IMG/VR virus record: IMGVR_UViG_3300011116_000478
Span: 1 to 27,937 of that record
Strand: one strand, 5' to 3'
DNA: 27,937 nucleotides
Source of the DNA: a virus
Below, in pieces: positions 14,885-22,179 of this stretch. The position numbers and the translations under genes are program-made. The notes under the pieces are model-generated. The model was given only the letters and a program-made list of their open reading frames with translations, was not told where the DNA came from and did not search any database. Position 1 is the first letter of the stretch. Every line of letters starts with the position of its first letter.

Positions 14885-14913
14885 AGGATACGCCTATAGG
14901 GGGTAGGTGTCAA
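14885..14913 (-). promoter_or_regulatory. Sigma-70-like promoter
   Basis: On the minus strand a perfect TTGACA (14908-14913) is followed after 17 nt by TATCCT (14885-14890), matching TATAAT at 4 of 6 positions. It lies 64 nt before the first ATG of the leftward run of small genes. The same TTGACAC start and 17-nt spacing occur in the promoter at 9066-9094. Confidence 0.82.
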
Positions 14914-15058
14914 GGGCTGTCCTATACTCTAGATTATACTATATGTTATCTAATCCATACCTGTATTGTGCGTAGCACGTGGTAGATAGGTAGGTCATAT
15001 AAGTATCATAGGATTCGACACGTTTTAGGCCCACTTAAAATTTATAAATATATAAAGA

Positions 15059-15067
15059 GGGGGGGGG
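15059..15067. repeat. G9 homopolymer tract, copy 1
   Basis: Nine consecutive G preceded by AGA, followed by ATATAATC. An identical AGA-G9 occurs about 104 nt to the right. A long homopolymer in an AT-rich genome is unlikely by chance and is prone to length error in sequencing. Confidence 0.8.
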
Positions 15068-15084
15068 ATATAATCTAATATACC

Positions 15085-15133
15085 TATCTATCTAATACAT
15101 ACATATAACTAACATATACATATTAGATGGATA
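15085..15133. repeat. 13-bp inverted repeat between the G9 tracts
   Basis: TATCTATCTAATA (15085-15097) pairs with TATTAGATGGATA (15121-15133) over 13 positions, one of them G-T, around a 23-nt AT-rich loop. The ATCTAATA element also appears once more at 15073-15080. Its AT-rich character and position suit an unwinding or protein-binding site. Confidence 0.65.
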
Positions 15134-15162
15134 CCTGATAGACACCCCCATGGGTAGCCAGA

Positions 15163-15171
15163 GGGGGGGGG
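15163..15171. repeat. G9 homopolymer tract, copy 2
   Basis: Nine consecutive G preceded by AGA, as in copy 1, here followed by TCAAACAGTC. The 12-nt AGA-G9 string is shared exactly by the two copies. Confidence 0.8.
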
Positions 15172-15269
15172 TCAAACAGTCTGAAAGTCTAGCGGTCTAC
15201 TTATATGTATGGGATACCAGACCGTAAACTATTCTACAGTCTAGTTTCCGCATACATATCAGATATCTA

Positions 15270-15929
15270 TCACAATCCTAACAGTTCCTCGATCTTAGGT
15301 GCTTGTGACATAGCCTTAAGTCTGTCTGACAGTCTCTTACAGGTTTCATCATCTGGAGCACAGATATCTAGTGCTTTGGTGAGATTCCCGATTTGTCCCA
15401 CATTCAGGATAGTTTTCCCCCCTGCTAGGCTAGAAAAGAGCCCTTTATAACCTGCCAGATGTTTTCCGATTGTTTCTTCTTGTTCAGGTGTAGATAGATC
15501 ATATCCGAGTTTCTCAGCAAATAGGACAGTAAGATTATCTTTCATCTCACGATCAAACCATCCCTCGATCAGTTCCTTAGTCAGTCTTCCACCATTTGCC
15601 TGGCTCTCAAGATAACCAATAATTGCACCGATACCGATTTCCTCATCAGACACAGATGTGAGTGTGCCACCTGATGATTCATACAGACTCCGTACAATCC
15701 CATCTTGAGCCGCTTCGCACATTTCACGAATATAAGGCAACAGACCATTGATATTTTCTAGAATCTCACCACCATTCAAAGGTGGCACAGAGACACAGAC
15801 AGATGGATATTTAGCCGGATTCGCTTTTGTAGACTTATAACCTACTTTCGCCAATCTTTGACCAGTCAGCGCGGCTGATTGACCAGAGACAAACAGATTC
15901 ACATTATGACGATTAGAAATATTAGACAT
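15270..15929 (-). CDS. 219-aa early protein, possible paralogue of the 212-aa protein
   Basis: Unknown soluble protein starting MSNISNRHNVNLFVSGQSAA, with AAGGA 7 nt before the ATG. It begins with a Gly/Ser/Ala-rich basic part, then a VP-containing strand, helix LLPYIREMCEAAQDGIVRSL at about 63-82, helix RLTKELIEGWFDREM at about 115-129, and a Leu-rich C-terminal region. The order and spacing of these blocks parallel the protein at 8341-8979. GGEIL and GGKTIL segments look like glycine turns but are not Walker motifs. Codon use includes more CAGACA and GCC than the neighbouring small genes. Being close to the divergence point, it is probably expressed very early. Function unknown. Confidence 0.72.
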   Translation of the reverse strand: MSNISNRHNVNLFVSGQSAALTGQRLAKVGYKSTKANPAKYPSVCVSVPPLNGGEILENINGLLPYIREMCEAAQDGIVRSLYESSGGTLTSVSDEEIGIGAIIGYLESQANGGRLTKELIEGWFDREMKDNLTVLFAEKLGYDLSTPEQEETIGKHLAGYKGLFSSLAGGKTILNVGQIGNLTKALDICAPDDETCKRLSDRLKAMSQAPKIEELLGL

Positions 15930-15982
15930 GATAGTTTCCTTCCCACTAGGGATAGTTTCAGAGAGTTTCTAGGGCAGGGGAA

Positions 15983-16183
15983 TTACGCTGTGATCTGCGC
16001 AACAGAGGGATACACAATCAAAATATCTGCATCTGCCGGATAACAGACAGACCATTGTAGCATCTCTGTTAGATTCTTGCACACATGATATGCTTTATAT
16101 TCTGGCACAATCAATTGAATTCTGTACCTATTAACAAACCAGATATAAGCAGATTGTCTCAGTTTCTTCAGAATCTTATACAT
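15983..16183 (-). CDS. 66-aa hypothetical protein
   Basis: Chosen start MYKILKKLRQSAYIWF has GGAG 7 nt upstream. The frame stays open to 16396, but that extension translates the AACATNN repeat and the TGTAACA motifs and has an odd Met/Tyr/Val/Cys-rich composition, so I exclude it. The protein is basic at the N-terminus, then beta-like (YRIQLIVPEYKAYHV), with two Cys and several Tyr and Trp residues. It is the first leftward gene after the repeat region and may be a regulator, but no family is recognised. Confidence 0.6.
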   Translation of the reverse strand: MYKILKKLRQSAYIWFVNRYRIQLIVPEYKAYHVCKNLTEMLQWSVCYPADADILIVYPSVAQITA

Positions 16184-16258
16184 TTCTTTTCTCCAATCAA
16201 TCATTTGTTTCGATGTCTCTATTATCAACATTCCTGCCCCTAGTTTTATGACAAAACA

Positions 16259-16305
16259 GTAACAAAGTGTAACAGTCACAAAAATATATGTAACAATATG
16301 TAACA
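16259..16305 (+). repeat. Phased TGTAACA motifs
   Basis: TAACA starts at 16260, 16270, 16291 and 16301, each preceded by G and T (GTAACA). Gaps of 10, 21 and 10 bp place all four on one face of the DNA helix, as expected for a protein bound cooperatively. Further TAACA copies begin at 16342, 16349 and 16377 inside the heptamer array. Confidence 0.6.
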
Positions 16306-16342
16306 ACCAATATACATACCAATCTCTCCCATTCCCGTACAT

Positions 16343-16391
16343 AACATATAACATCCAACATGCAACATCCAACATATAACACACAACATTA
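16343..16391 (+). repeat. Seven tandem 7-bp repeats, AACATNN
   Basis: Consecutive units AACAT-AT, AACAT-CC, AACAT-GC, AACAT-CC, AACAT-AT, AACAC-AC, AACAT-TA fill 49 bp without a gap, and a degenerate eighth unit (AACAA) leads into the G8 tract. The variable dinucleotides are arranged symmetrically around the third unit (AT, CC, GC, CC, AT). Confidence 0.85.
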
Positions 16392-16396
16392 AACAA

Positions 16397-16404
16397 GGGG
16401 GGGG
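16397..16404. repeat. G8 homopolymer tract
   Basis: Eight consecutive G directly after the heptamer array, followed by TAGGTACC. GGGGGTAGGT is shared with the spacer of the promoter at 14885-14913. Confidence 0.75.
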
Positions 16405-16524
16405 TAGGTACCTTTTTTGATCTGTGGCTGGCTTTCTATCCTATTACGATCTGTCCCCACTGCTAAACTTTTTGAAACCATATATACTTATAAACATCGT
16501 AACATCCTATAGGAGTAACATGAT

Positions 16525-17139
16525 ATGCTAAATTTAACAGATAAGACTTTTGGCCGTCTAACTGTCCTGGAAAAATCTTCTCAGAGACAAGGTAAATCTA
16601 TCATGTGGAAATGTTCTTGTAAGTGCGGGAATAAGGAAATTTTAGTATCTGCAAGAGATCTAGTACATTACAATAGAAAAGGTTGTGGAGTATGTCACGA
16701 TACAAAACATCCCTTATATAGCATATGGAGAGGTATAATTTCAAGATGTGAAGATCTTACAAATAAAGATTATGGGGGTAGAGGCATTAAAATTCATAAA
16801 GACTGGAAAGATGAATTTTTAAATTTTGTAGAATATGTAGGAGATCGCCCAACTTTACATCACTCCATAGATAGGATAGATGTTAATGGAAACTATGAAC
16901 CTGGAAATGTTAGATGGGCTACAGCTTTTGAGCAGGCCAGAAATAAAAGAGATTTAGTGATCGGACTTACAGATGAACAAATCTTAGAGATATATTTAGA
17001 TAAAAATTTACCAGAAAAAATTGCAGAAAAATTTTCTATATCTTTAAAGACTGTAAGAAATATAAAATGTAGAAATTATAGTGACAGAGCTTCAACAGTT
17101 ATTATAAATTATTTACTTAGGAATATAAGAAGGCCCTGA
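16525..17139 (+). CDS. Free-standing HNH endonuclease, probable homing enzyme
   Basis: A 204-aa protein with an N-terminal zinc-ribbon-like part (WKCSCKCGN at about 28-36 and CGVCH at 54-58), a central segment YGGRGIKIHKDW at about 83-94, then the HNH-like core HHSIDRIDVNGNYEPGNVRW at about 112-131 and AFEQARNKR. A C-terminal helix-turn-helix (about 149-184, LPEKIAEKFSISLKTVRNIK) probably contacts DNA. Such proteins are common free-standing mobile endonucleases in phages. The gene is visibly more AT-rich than its neighbours, with many AAA, ATA and TTA codons, and it sits between the early and late blocks directly ahead of the terminase, a usual homing site. GGAG lies 10 nt before the ATG. Confidence 0.88.
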   Translation: MLNLTDKTFGRLTVLEKSSQRQGKSIMWKCSCKCGNKEILVSARDLVHYNRKGCGVCHDTKHPLYSIWRGIISRCEDLTNKDYGGRGIKIHKDWKDEFLNFVEYVGDRPTLHHSIDRIDVNGNYEPGNVRWATAFEQARNKRDLVIGLTDEQILEIYLDKNLPEKIAEKFSISLKTVRNIKCRNYSDRASTVIINYLLRNIRRP

Positions 17140-17208
17140 CCCCATCCCCAGGAATCTTCCCTCCCCCTATATAATATCCCTAGTTTAGAAATCAGAAGGA
17201 GTCCGGCC

Positions 17209-17754
17209 ATGGGACAAACCACAACAACAGGAACAGAAGATAGAGCCTTGAGTCTCCTAGGACAAGGTCTGGGAGTTGAGATAGTTGCCTCCGCAGTAGG
17301 GGTATCTACCTCAAGAATTTCCCAGCTCCTTTCCGATCCGGAATTCTCATCTCGTGTTGCAGAATTGCGTTTCCAGAATCTAGCGAAACACAACGAAACT
17401 GATTCCCGCTATGATAAGATGGAACAGGACTTGCAAAAGAGACTAGAGGATCTTATCCCATTCATGATGAAACCTTTCGAGGTTCTGAAAGCTATACAGA
17501 TTATCAATGGTGCAAAGCGCCGGGGATCTTCTGCCCCAGATTCAATTATCGGCCAACAAAATGTTGTGCAACTTGTTCTTCCTGCACAGATCATGAATAA
17601 TTTCACATCTCAAAACATCACCCTCAATATTAACAATCAAGTCATTAAAGCTGGCGAACAAGAACTTGTTACAGTACAATCCTCAAATATGACTAAAATG
17701 TTAGAACTCTCAAAGGAGAATCATAATGTGTCAAATATCATACACTCACCATAA
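17209..17754 (+). CDS. terS: Terminase small subunit
   Basis: DNA-recognition subunit of the packaging motor, 181 residues. Residues 12-50 form a helix-turn-helix (ALSLLGQGLGVEIVASAVGV, then STSRISQLLSDPEF). A charged helical middle (DSRYDKMEQDLQKRLEDLI) suggests oligomerisation, and a beta-rich segment with many Asn and Gln follows (QNITLNINNQVI), which may interact with the large subunit. GGAG stands 8 nt before the ATG. It precedes the large terminase with one 54-aa gene between, which is the usual order. Subunit identity is inferred from the HTH, the size and the position. Confidence 0.82.
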   Translation: MGQTTTTGTEDRALSLLGQGLGVEIVASAVGVSTSRISQLLSDPEFSSRVAELRFQNLAKHNETDSRYDKMEQDLQKRLEDLIPFMMKPFEVLKAIQIINGAKRRGSSAPDSIIGQQNVVQLVLPAQIMNNFTSQNITLNINNQVIKAGEQELVTVQSSNMTKMLELSKENHNVSNIIHSP

Positions 17755-17890
17755 AACTCTGGCCATGACAGAGGAACAAGCTGCTAAGAAAGCAGAACTG
17801 GAAAGAAAGAATAAGGAGGCTGCAAAGGAACAGCTCTTAAAGATCTCGCTATTGATTTCCAGAACTCAGGTGCGAAAGGAAACTAAATGA
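17726..17890 (+). CDS. 54-aa basic coiled-coil protein
   Basis: A tiny gene overlapping the end of the small terminase by 29 nt and the start of the large terminase by 4 nt. It begins MCQISYTHHKTLAMTEEQAA and continues as a Lys/Glu/Ala-rich helix (KKAELERKNKEAAKEQLLK) with a basic end. AGGAG lies 7 nt before the ATG. The double overlap shows strong coupling with packaging genes. A second ATG at residue 14 (MTEEQAAKK) is a possible alternative start. Perhaps a terminase accessory factor; unproven. Confidence 0.65.
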   Translation: MCQISYTHHKTLAMTEEQAAKKAELERKNKEAAKEQLLKISLLISRTQVRKETK

Positions 17891-19428
17891 GTGAATCTTG
17901 GGATGATAAACTGGGTCTAAATCTAGGCCCCGCACCTGAGGAAGATACCTCTGTACCCAGAGAAGCTTCTTTCCAATCAGATCAAGCAGAAGATGCAGCT
18001 AGGCAATCATTAGATTTCTTGGCTGCTCTTACCATGCCTTTAGTCTTCCGATATCTCTTTCCTCCAGTTTTCAAATCTATCTGGAATTGGCTCCTATCTT
18101 ACGTACACCGTACAAGAGATTTTTCCCAGCTTGCTATCGGCTTGCCCCGCGGTTTCGGGAAAACAATGCTTATAAAAATCTTTATCATCTATTGCATCCT
18201 TTTCACAAAGAAACAATTCATCCTAATAATCTGTGGTACCCAGACAAAAGCTAATAATATTATCACAGATATTATGTCCATGCTCTCTGAGAGGAATGTA
18301 CAAAAGATTTTTGGAGATTGGAAATTAGGGGCTGAGACAGATAGACAAGATCTGAAAAGATTCGGGTTCCGAGGTAGAAATATTATCCTTATGGGATCTG
18401 GCGCAGAATCTGATATCCGAGGAATTACCTTGGAAAATCAGCGACCAGATATTATGATCTTTGATGATATCCAAACTCGAGAAGATGCTGATTCCGAAAC
18501 TGTCTCTAAGAATATTGAAACCTGGATGGTTGGTACCGCAATGAAAGCTAAGAGTCCTCACGGATGTCTTTTTGTATTCATTGCTAATATGTATCCTACC
18601 AAACACTCCTTGCTTAGAAAACTTAAACATAATCCTACCTGGACTAAATTTATTGCAGGCGGGATCTTAGCTGATGGAACATCTCTCTGGGAGGATCTCC
18701 AACCAATTAAACAGCTCTTGAAAGAATTTGAAAATGACTTGGCAATGGGGCGCCCGGAAGTTTTCTATGCAGAGGTTCTTAATGATGAAGATGCGTCAGT
18801 TAATAATCTTGTAGATCTTTCTAAGCTACCTGTATATTCCATCCCTGATGATGAACTCCATCAAGGGAATTTCATAGTCATCGACCCATCTAATGATAAG
18901 GTCAATTCTGATGCTGTCTCTATTATGTATTTCGAGATCCATCAGAATGTTCCTGTATGTAAGGAAATCAAGGAAGGTAGACTGTCCCCAGGTGATACAA
19001 TCCGAGAAGCACTTAAGATAGCTCTAAGACGAAACTGTAGATTGATTGCTGTAGAATCCAATGCTTACCAATATTCCCTTCTATATTGGTTCGGGTTCAT
19101 GTGTACTCAACTAGGTATTATTGGTATCGAAGCTGTAGAAGTTTACTCAGGTGGATATTCTAAGAATTCTCGGATTCTTAACATGTTCAAACAACTTCTT
19201 GCAGGTGAGATCCAAATTCATCCTTCCCAGAAAGCACAAGTTAACATTCAGATCTCTCAGTTCAATCCCCTAAAAAGAGATAACACTGATGGGCTACTTG
19301 ACTGTCTAACTTATGCCCCGAAAGTAATTGAGATGTATCTAGATCTTATTGTATCCTCTTTAGATATCATAGAACAAGAGGCAGGAACAGCTCGAATCTA
19401 TGATGAAACTGAAAACTCCCCTTTCTAG
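17887..19428 (+). CDS. terL: Terminase large subunit
   Basis: ATPase and nuclease of the DNA-packaging motor, 513 residues. The ATPase domain has a Walker A-like loop GLPRGFGKT at 85-93 and Walker B IMIFDD ending at D193-D194. FVFIANMYPTK at about 229-239 is the coupling segment. The RNase H-like nuclease domain has VIDPSND (D333), AVESNAY (E390) and the final acidic motif TDGLLDCLTYAP (D468, D472). The N-terminal 45 residues are acidic and variable. Start is preceded by AAGGA 6 nt upstream and overlaps the previous stop. Order relative to terS, portal and capsid is canonical. Confidence 0.95.
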   Translation: MSESWDDKLGLNLGPAPEEDTSVPREASFQSDQAEDAARQSLDFLAALTMPLVFRYLFPPVFKSIWNWLLSYVHRTRDFSQLAIGLPRGFGKTMLIKIFIIYCILFTKKQFILIICGTQTKANNIITDIMSMLSERNVQKIFGDWKLGAETDRQDLKRFGFRGRNIILMGSGAESDIRGITLENQRPDIMIFDDIQTREDADSETVSKNIETWMVGTAMKAKSPHGCLFVFIANMYPTKHSLLRKLKHNPTWTKFIAGGILADGTSLWEDLQPIKQLLKEFENDLAMGRPEVFYAEVLNDEDASVNNLVDLSKLPVYSIPDDELHQGNFIVIDPSNDKVNSDAVSIMYFEIHQNVPVCKEIKEGRLSPGDTIREALKIALRRNCRLIAVESNAYQYSLLYWFGFMCTQLGIIGIEAVEVYSGGYSKNSRILNMFKQLLAGEIQIHPSQKAQVNIQISQFNPLKRDNTDGLLDCLTYAPKVIEMYLDLIVSSLDIIEQEAGTARIYDETENSPF

Positions 19429-19437
19429 GAGACTGCT

Positions 19438-20121
19438 ATGCCTATAAAATTTCAAAATAATACAGGAGTTAGTAGCCCTAATTTTGATTTAGCTAAGGCA
19501 ATTATGGAAGCTAGATTTCCAGATGTAGTAGCTAGAAATAACTTTACAGTTGATGCTGATTTCTTAAGAGAAGGTCTTAGTGGTAGGACTGTAATTGGAG
19601 GGCCTGATAATAATAAAATAACTGTGAATCCTTGGGAGCGTCCTAACAATACTACTCCTAATGTTATAGATCTTGTAGCTACTATTTTACATGAAATAAC
19701 TCATGCAGAAAATAATACACCTGAAGCTAGGAAAACTGACTACGCTTCTACATACTCTACTAATCAAGGTGGAAGAGAGTTATCTCCAGGCCGCATAGGT
19801 AGTTTAGATTATGCTAAATCTTCAGGATTAAAAGATGTAGAGAACAAAACTCTGGATAAAGCAGTTAAACTTAACTTTGCATCTCAGGACAAAAATAATA
19901 AATCGGTAGGAGAACTTAATGCGGAGATGCAGGCAATAACTCTTATGAACTCTAGAGGAATCTCAACTGAGATGGATGATAAAGTCTCAGAGATTATGAA
20001 AGATCCTGCAGTAGCTAACTGGGTAGCTAGAAATAAATATCCTCAGACTCCAACTTTGAAATCGTTTGATCCAGATGTTACAGATCAAATAGGTTCATTT
20101 ATTAAATCGCTTTTCAACTAA
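19438..20121 (+). CDS. HEITH zinc-metallopeptidase-like protein
   Basis: A 227-aa protein between terminase and portal. It holds a zinc-protease motif, ATILHEITHAEN (H85, E86, H89), with a hydrophobic residue two before the first His, as the HExxH consensus requires. A third ligand is not certain; E159 or E163 (VGELNAEMQAI) would fit a gluzincin-like glutamate. No signal peptide is visible, so it probably acts in the cytoplasm or as a virion protein. The gene is AT-rich with codons more like the HNH gene than the capsid genes. GGAG sits 6 nt before the ATG. It could process capsid proteins, be injected with the DNA, or be an acquired cargo gene. Confidence 0.65.
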   Translation: MPIKFQNNTGVSSPNFDLAKAIMEARFPDVVARNNFTVDADFLREGLSGRTVIGGPDNNKITVNPWERPNNTTPNVIDLVATILHEITHAENNTPEARKTDYASTYSTNQGGRELSPGRIGSLDYAKSSGLKDVENKTLDKAVKLNFASQDKNNKSVGELNAEMQAITLMNSRGISTEMDDKVSEIMKDPAVANWVARNKYPQTPTLKSFDPDVTDQIGSFIKSLFN

Positions 20122-20139
20122 ACAATCCTAGGAAACCTT

Positions 20140-22179
20140 ATGGCATCCGCAACACCTCTTATTATCCCTGATAAATCTCAGGAAGCTATTATCAGTTTCC
20201 ATCGTGCTTGTTATTCCATGCTCAATCAACAGTGGAATATTCGGGAACAAATGAGACAATCTGATCTTGCTTACATTCGAGAAACAGATTGGACAACTGA
20301 ACATCGTAGGGCAGAACTCTCCAACCGATATGGAGATCCCACAAAGTTTCAGAATGTAACTGTTCCAGTTGTAATGCCTCAAGTAGAGGCTGCTGTAACT
20401 TATCAAGCTTCAGTATTCTTAACAGGTTCCCCTCTTTTTGGTTGGGTTGCTCCACCAAATTCCGAAGATGCAGCCTTGCAATACCAAGCAATTATTGAAG
20501 AAAACTCAATCCGTGGTGCATGGGTTCAACAATTCATGCTATTTTTCCGAGATTGTTTTAAATATAACATTGGAGCTGTAGAAGTTGCATGGGATCGCCA
20601 AGTTACAGCTGCAATTGAGACAGATCTGAACTTCTCTGTATCTCAGGGGCGACCAAAAGAAGTTATTTGGGAAGGTAATTGTGTAAAACGCTGGGATCTC
20701 TATAACACTTTTTGGGATACACGATACAAACCCACAGATATTTTCAAAGATGGAGAGTTTGCAGGTACGACCCAGCTTATGTCTCGGGTACATTTGAAGA
20801 AATTCATCAATGAACTTCCAGATAAGATGGTTGCTAACGTGAAAGCAGCTTTTGAATCTGGTCTTGGTACAGCTTCCGCAGGTCCTGGAGGTATTGAATC
20901 TTTCTATCTCCCACAAATTAATCCAAATGCTTTGATTCAGAAAGATCCTAAGAGATCTACAGATTGGATGGCGTGGGCAGGAATCTTAGAACGTCCAGTC
21001 GGAGAGATAAATTATAAGAATCTTTATGAAGTGACAACTCTCTATGCTCGAATCATTCCACAAGATTTCAGGCTCCGAGTTCCTTCTGCTAACACACCTC
21101 AGATCTGGAAATTCATTGTTGTAAATCACCAAGTTCTTATCTACGCTGAACGTCAAACTAATGCACATGGGTATCTGCCAGTTCTTTTCGGGCAACCAAA
21201 TGAAGATGGTTTAGGATATCAAACAAAATCTCTTGCTAATAATGCCAGACCATTCCAAGAGATTGCCTCCGCTCTTGTAAACTCTGCGATGGCTGCAAGG
21301 CGCAGAGCAATTTCTGATCGGGGTATTTATAACCCTCTCCTTGTTTCTGCTGCACACATCAATTCAGATTCTCCGACAGCTAAGATTCCAATGCGCCCGG
21401 CTGGTTATAATAAGACTCCACAAGAAGCTTATTATCCTATTCCATTCCGTGATGATCAATCTTCCGTAGCTTTCCAAGAACTTCCTCAGATGCTACAAAT
21501 GGCAAATGATGTGAACGGTCAGAATAAAGCTAAGCAAGGTCAGTTTGTTAAAGGTAATAAAACTCAACATGAATATGAATCTGTGATGGCTAATGCAAAT
21601 GGCCGAGATCAGATGACTGCCATGCTCTTTGAGGCACAAGTATTCACACCTTTGAAAGAGATCCTGAAAATTAACACCCTGCAATATCAAGCAGGTATCT
21701 CTATTTTCTCTCCCTCTCAGGAACGAATTGTTAAGGTTGATCCAGTTGCCCTCCGGAAATCTTTTGCAACCTATAAGATTACAGATGGCCTAACTCCTAC
21801 AGATAAGGCAATCTCAGCAGATTCCTTTACAATGGCACTGCAAACTATAGGATCATCTCCTCAGATTGGCGCAGGATACAATATTGCTCCAATGTTCTCT
21901 TATCTGATGAAGACTCAGAATGTTGATCTGAAACCTTATGAGAAATCTTCAGCTCAGGTTACCTATGAGCAAGCTGTGCAAACTTGGCAAGAGATTATTA
22001 TGCAACTTGTGAAACAAGGAGTTGATCCGAAACAATATCCACCTCAACCAACACCTCAAGCTTATGGGTATGTTCCTGGTGCACAAACTGCACAATCTGG
22101 ATCTCCACAAGCTACCCCTGTACAATCAGGTACTCCAGCAGTAAATCCACAATCTTATCAACCAACCCAAGGATCTTAA
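20140..22179 (+). CDS. Portal protein
   Basis: A 679-aa protein placed after the terminase and before scaffold and capsid, the canonical portal position. The N-terminal part (YGDPTKFQNVTVPVVMPQVE) and the following ASVFLTGSPLFGW are typical of long phage portal proteins. The middle holds alternating beta strands and long helices; ANARPFQEIASALVNSAMAA at about 368-387 fits the stem/clip region. The last 50 residues are Pro/Gln/Ser-rich and likely disordered. AGGA stands 7 nt before the ATG. It would form the dodecameric vertex that DNA passes through and that recruits terminase. The identification rests on size, composition and position. Confidence 0.85.
   Translation: MASATPLIIPDKSQEAIISFHRACYSMLNQQWNIREQMRQSDLAYIRETDWTTEHRRAELSNRYGDPTKFQNVTVPVVMPQVEAAVTYQASVFLTGSPLFGWVAPPNSEDAALQYQAIIEENSIRGAWVQQFMLFFRDCFKYNIGAVEVAWDRQVTAAIETDLNFSVSQGRPKEVIWEGNCVKRWDLYNTFWDTRYKPTDIFKDGEFAGTTQLMSRVHLKKFINELPDKMVANVKAAFESGLGTASAGPGGIESFYLPQINPNALIQKDPKRSTDWMAWAGILERPVGEINYKNLYEVTTLYARIIPQDFRLRVPSANTPQIWKFIVVNHQVLIYAERQTNAHGYLPVLFGQPNEDGLGYQTKSLANNARPFQEIASALVNSAMAARRRAISDRGIYNPLLVSAAHINSDSPTAKIPMRPAGYNKTPQEAYYPIPFRDDQSSVAFQELPQMLQMANDVNGQNKAKQGQFVKGNKTQHEYESVMANANGRDQMTAMLFEAQVFTPLKEILKINTLQYQAGISIFSPSQERIVKVDPVALRKSFATYKITDGLTPTDKAISADSFTMALQTIGSSPQIGAGYNIAPMFSYLMKTQNVDLKPYEKSSAQVTYEQAVQTWQEIIMQLVKQGVDPKQYPPQPTPQAYGYVPGAQTAQSGSPQATPVQSGTPAVNPQSYQPTQGS

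Larger units (their letters stand above)
14822..15269. other. Gene-free region, 448 bp, with G9 tracts and inverted repeat
   Basis: No credible gene on either strand. From left to right it contains a promoter for the leftward genes (14885-14913), a GTGC-GTA-GCAC mini-dyad at 14968-14978, an AGA-G9 tract ending at 15067, a 13-bp inverted repeat (15085-15133), a second AGA-G9 tract ending at 15171, and CGGTCT motifs at 14875-14880, 15193-15198 and (inverted) 15219-15224. Much of the rest is AT-rich. This combination fits a control region or a replication origin; neither is shown. Confidence 0.7.
16184..16524. other. Gene-free divergent region, 341 bp, rich in repeats
   Basis: The switch point between leftward early and rightward late genes. 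It holds four TGTAACA-like motifs at 16259-16305, seven tandem AACATNN heptamers at 16343-16391, a G8 tract at 16397-16404 and an AT-rich stretch before the HNH gene. I find no consensus sigma-70 promoter for either direction; weak candidates (for example TTGGTT with TATATT at 16 nt on the minus strand) exist but are not convincing. A phage-modified polymerase or transcription activator may act here. Confidence 0.6.

Noticed and set aside
15205-15450. 81-aa plus-strand frame over the end of the 219-aa gene
   Set aside because: It overlaps a better-supported gene on the other strand and lacks a ribosome site.
15983-16396. 137-aa version of the 66-aa gene
   Set aside because: The added N-terminal part translates the AACATNN and TGTAACA repeats into a Met/Tyr/Val/Cys-rich string; the GGAG site supports the internal start at 16183.
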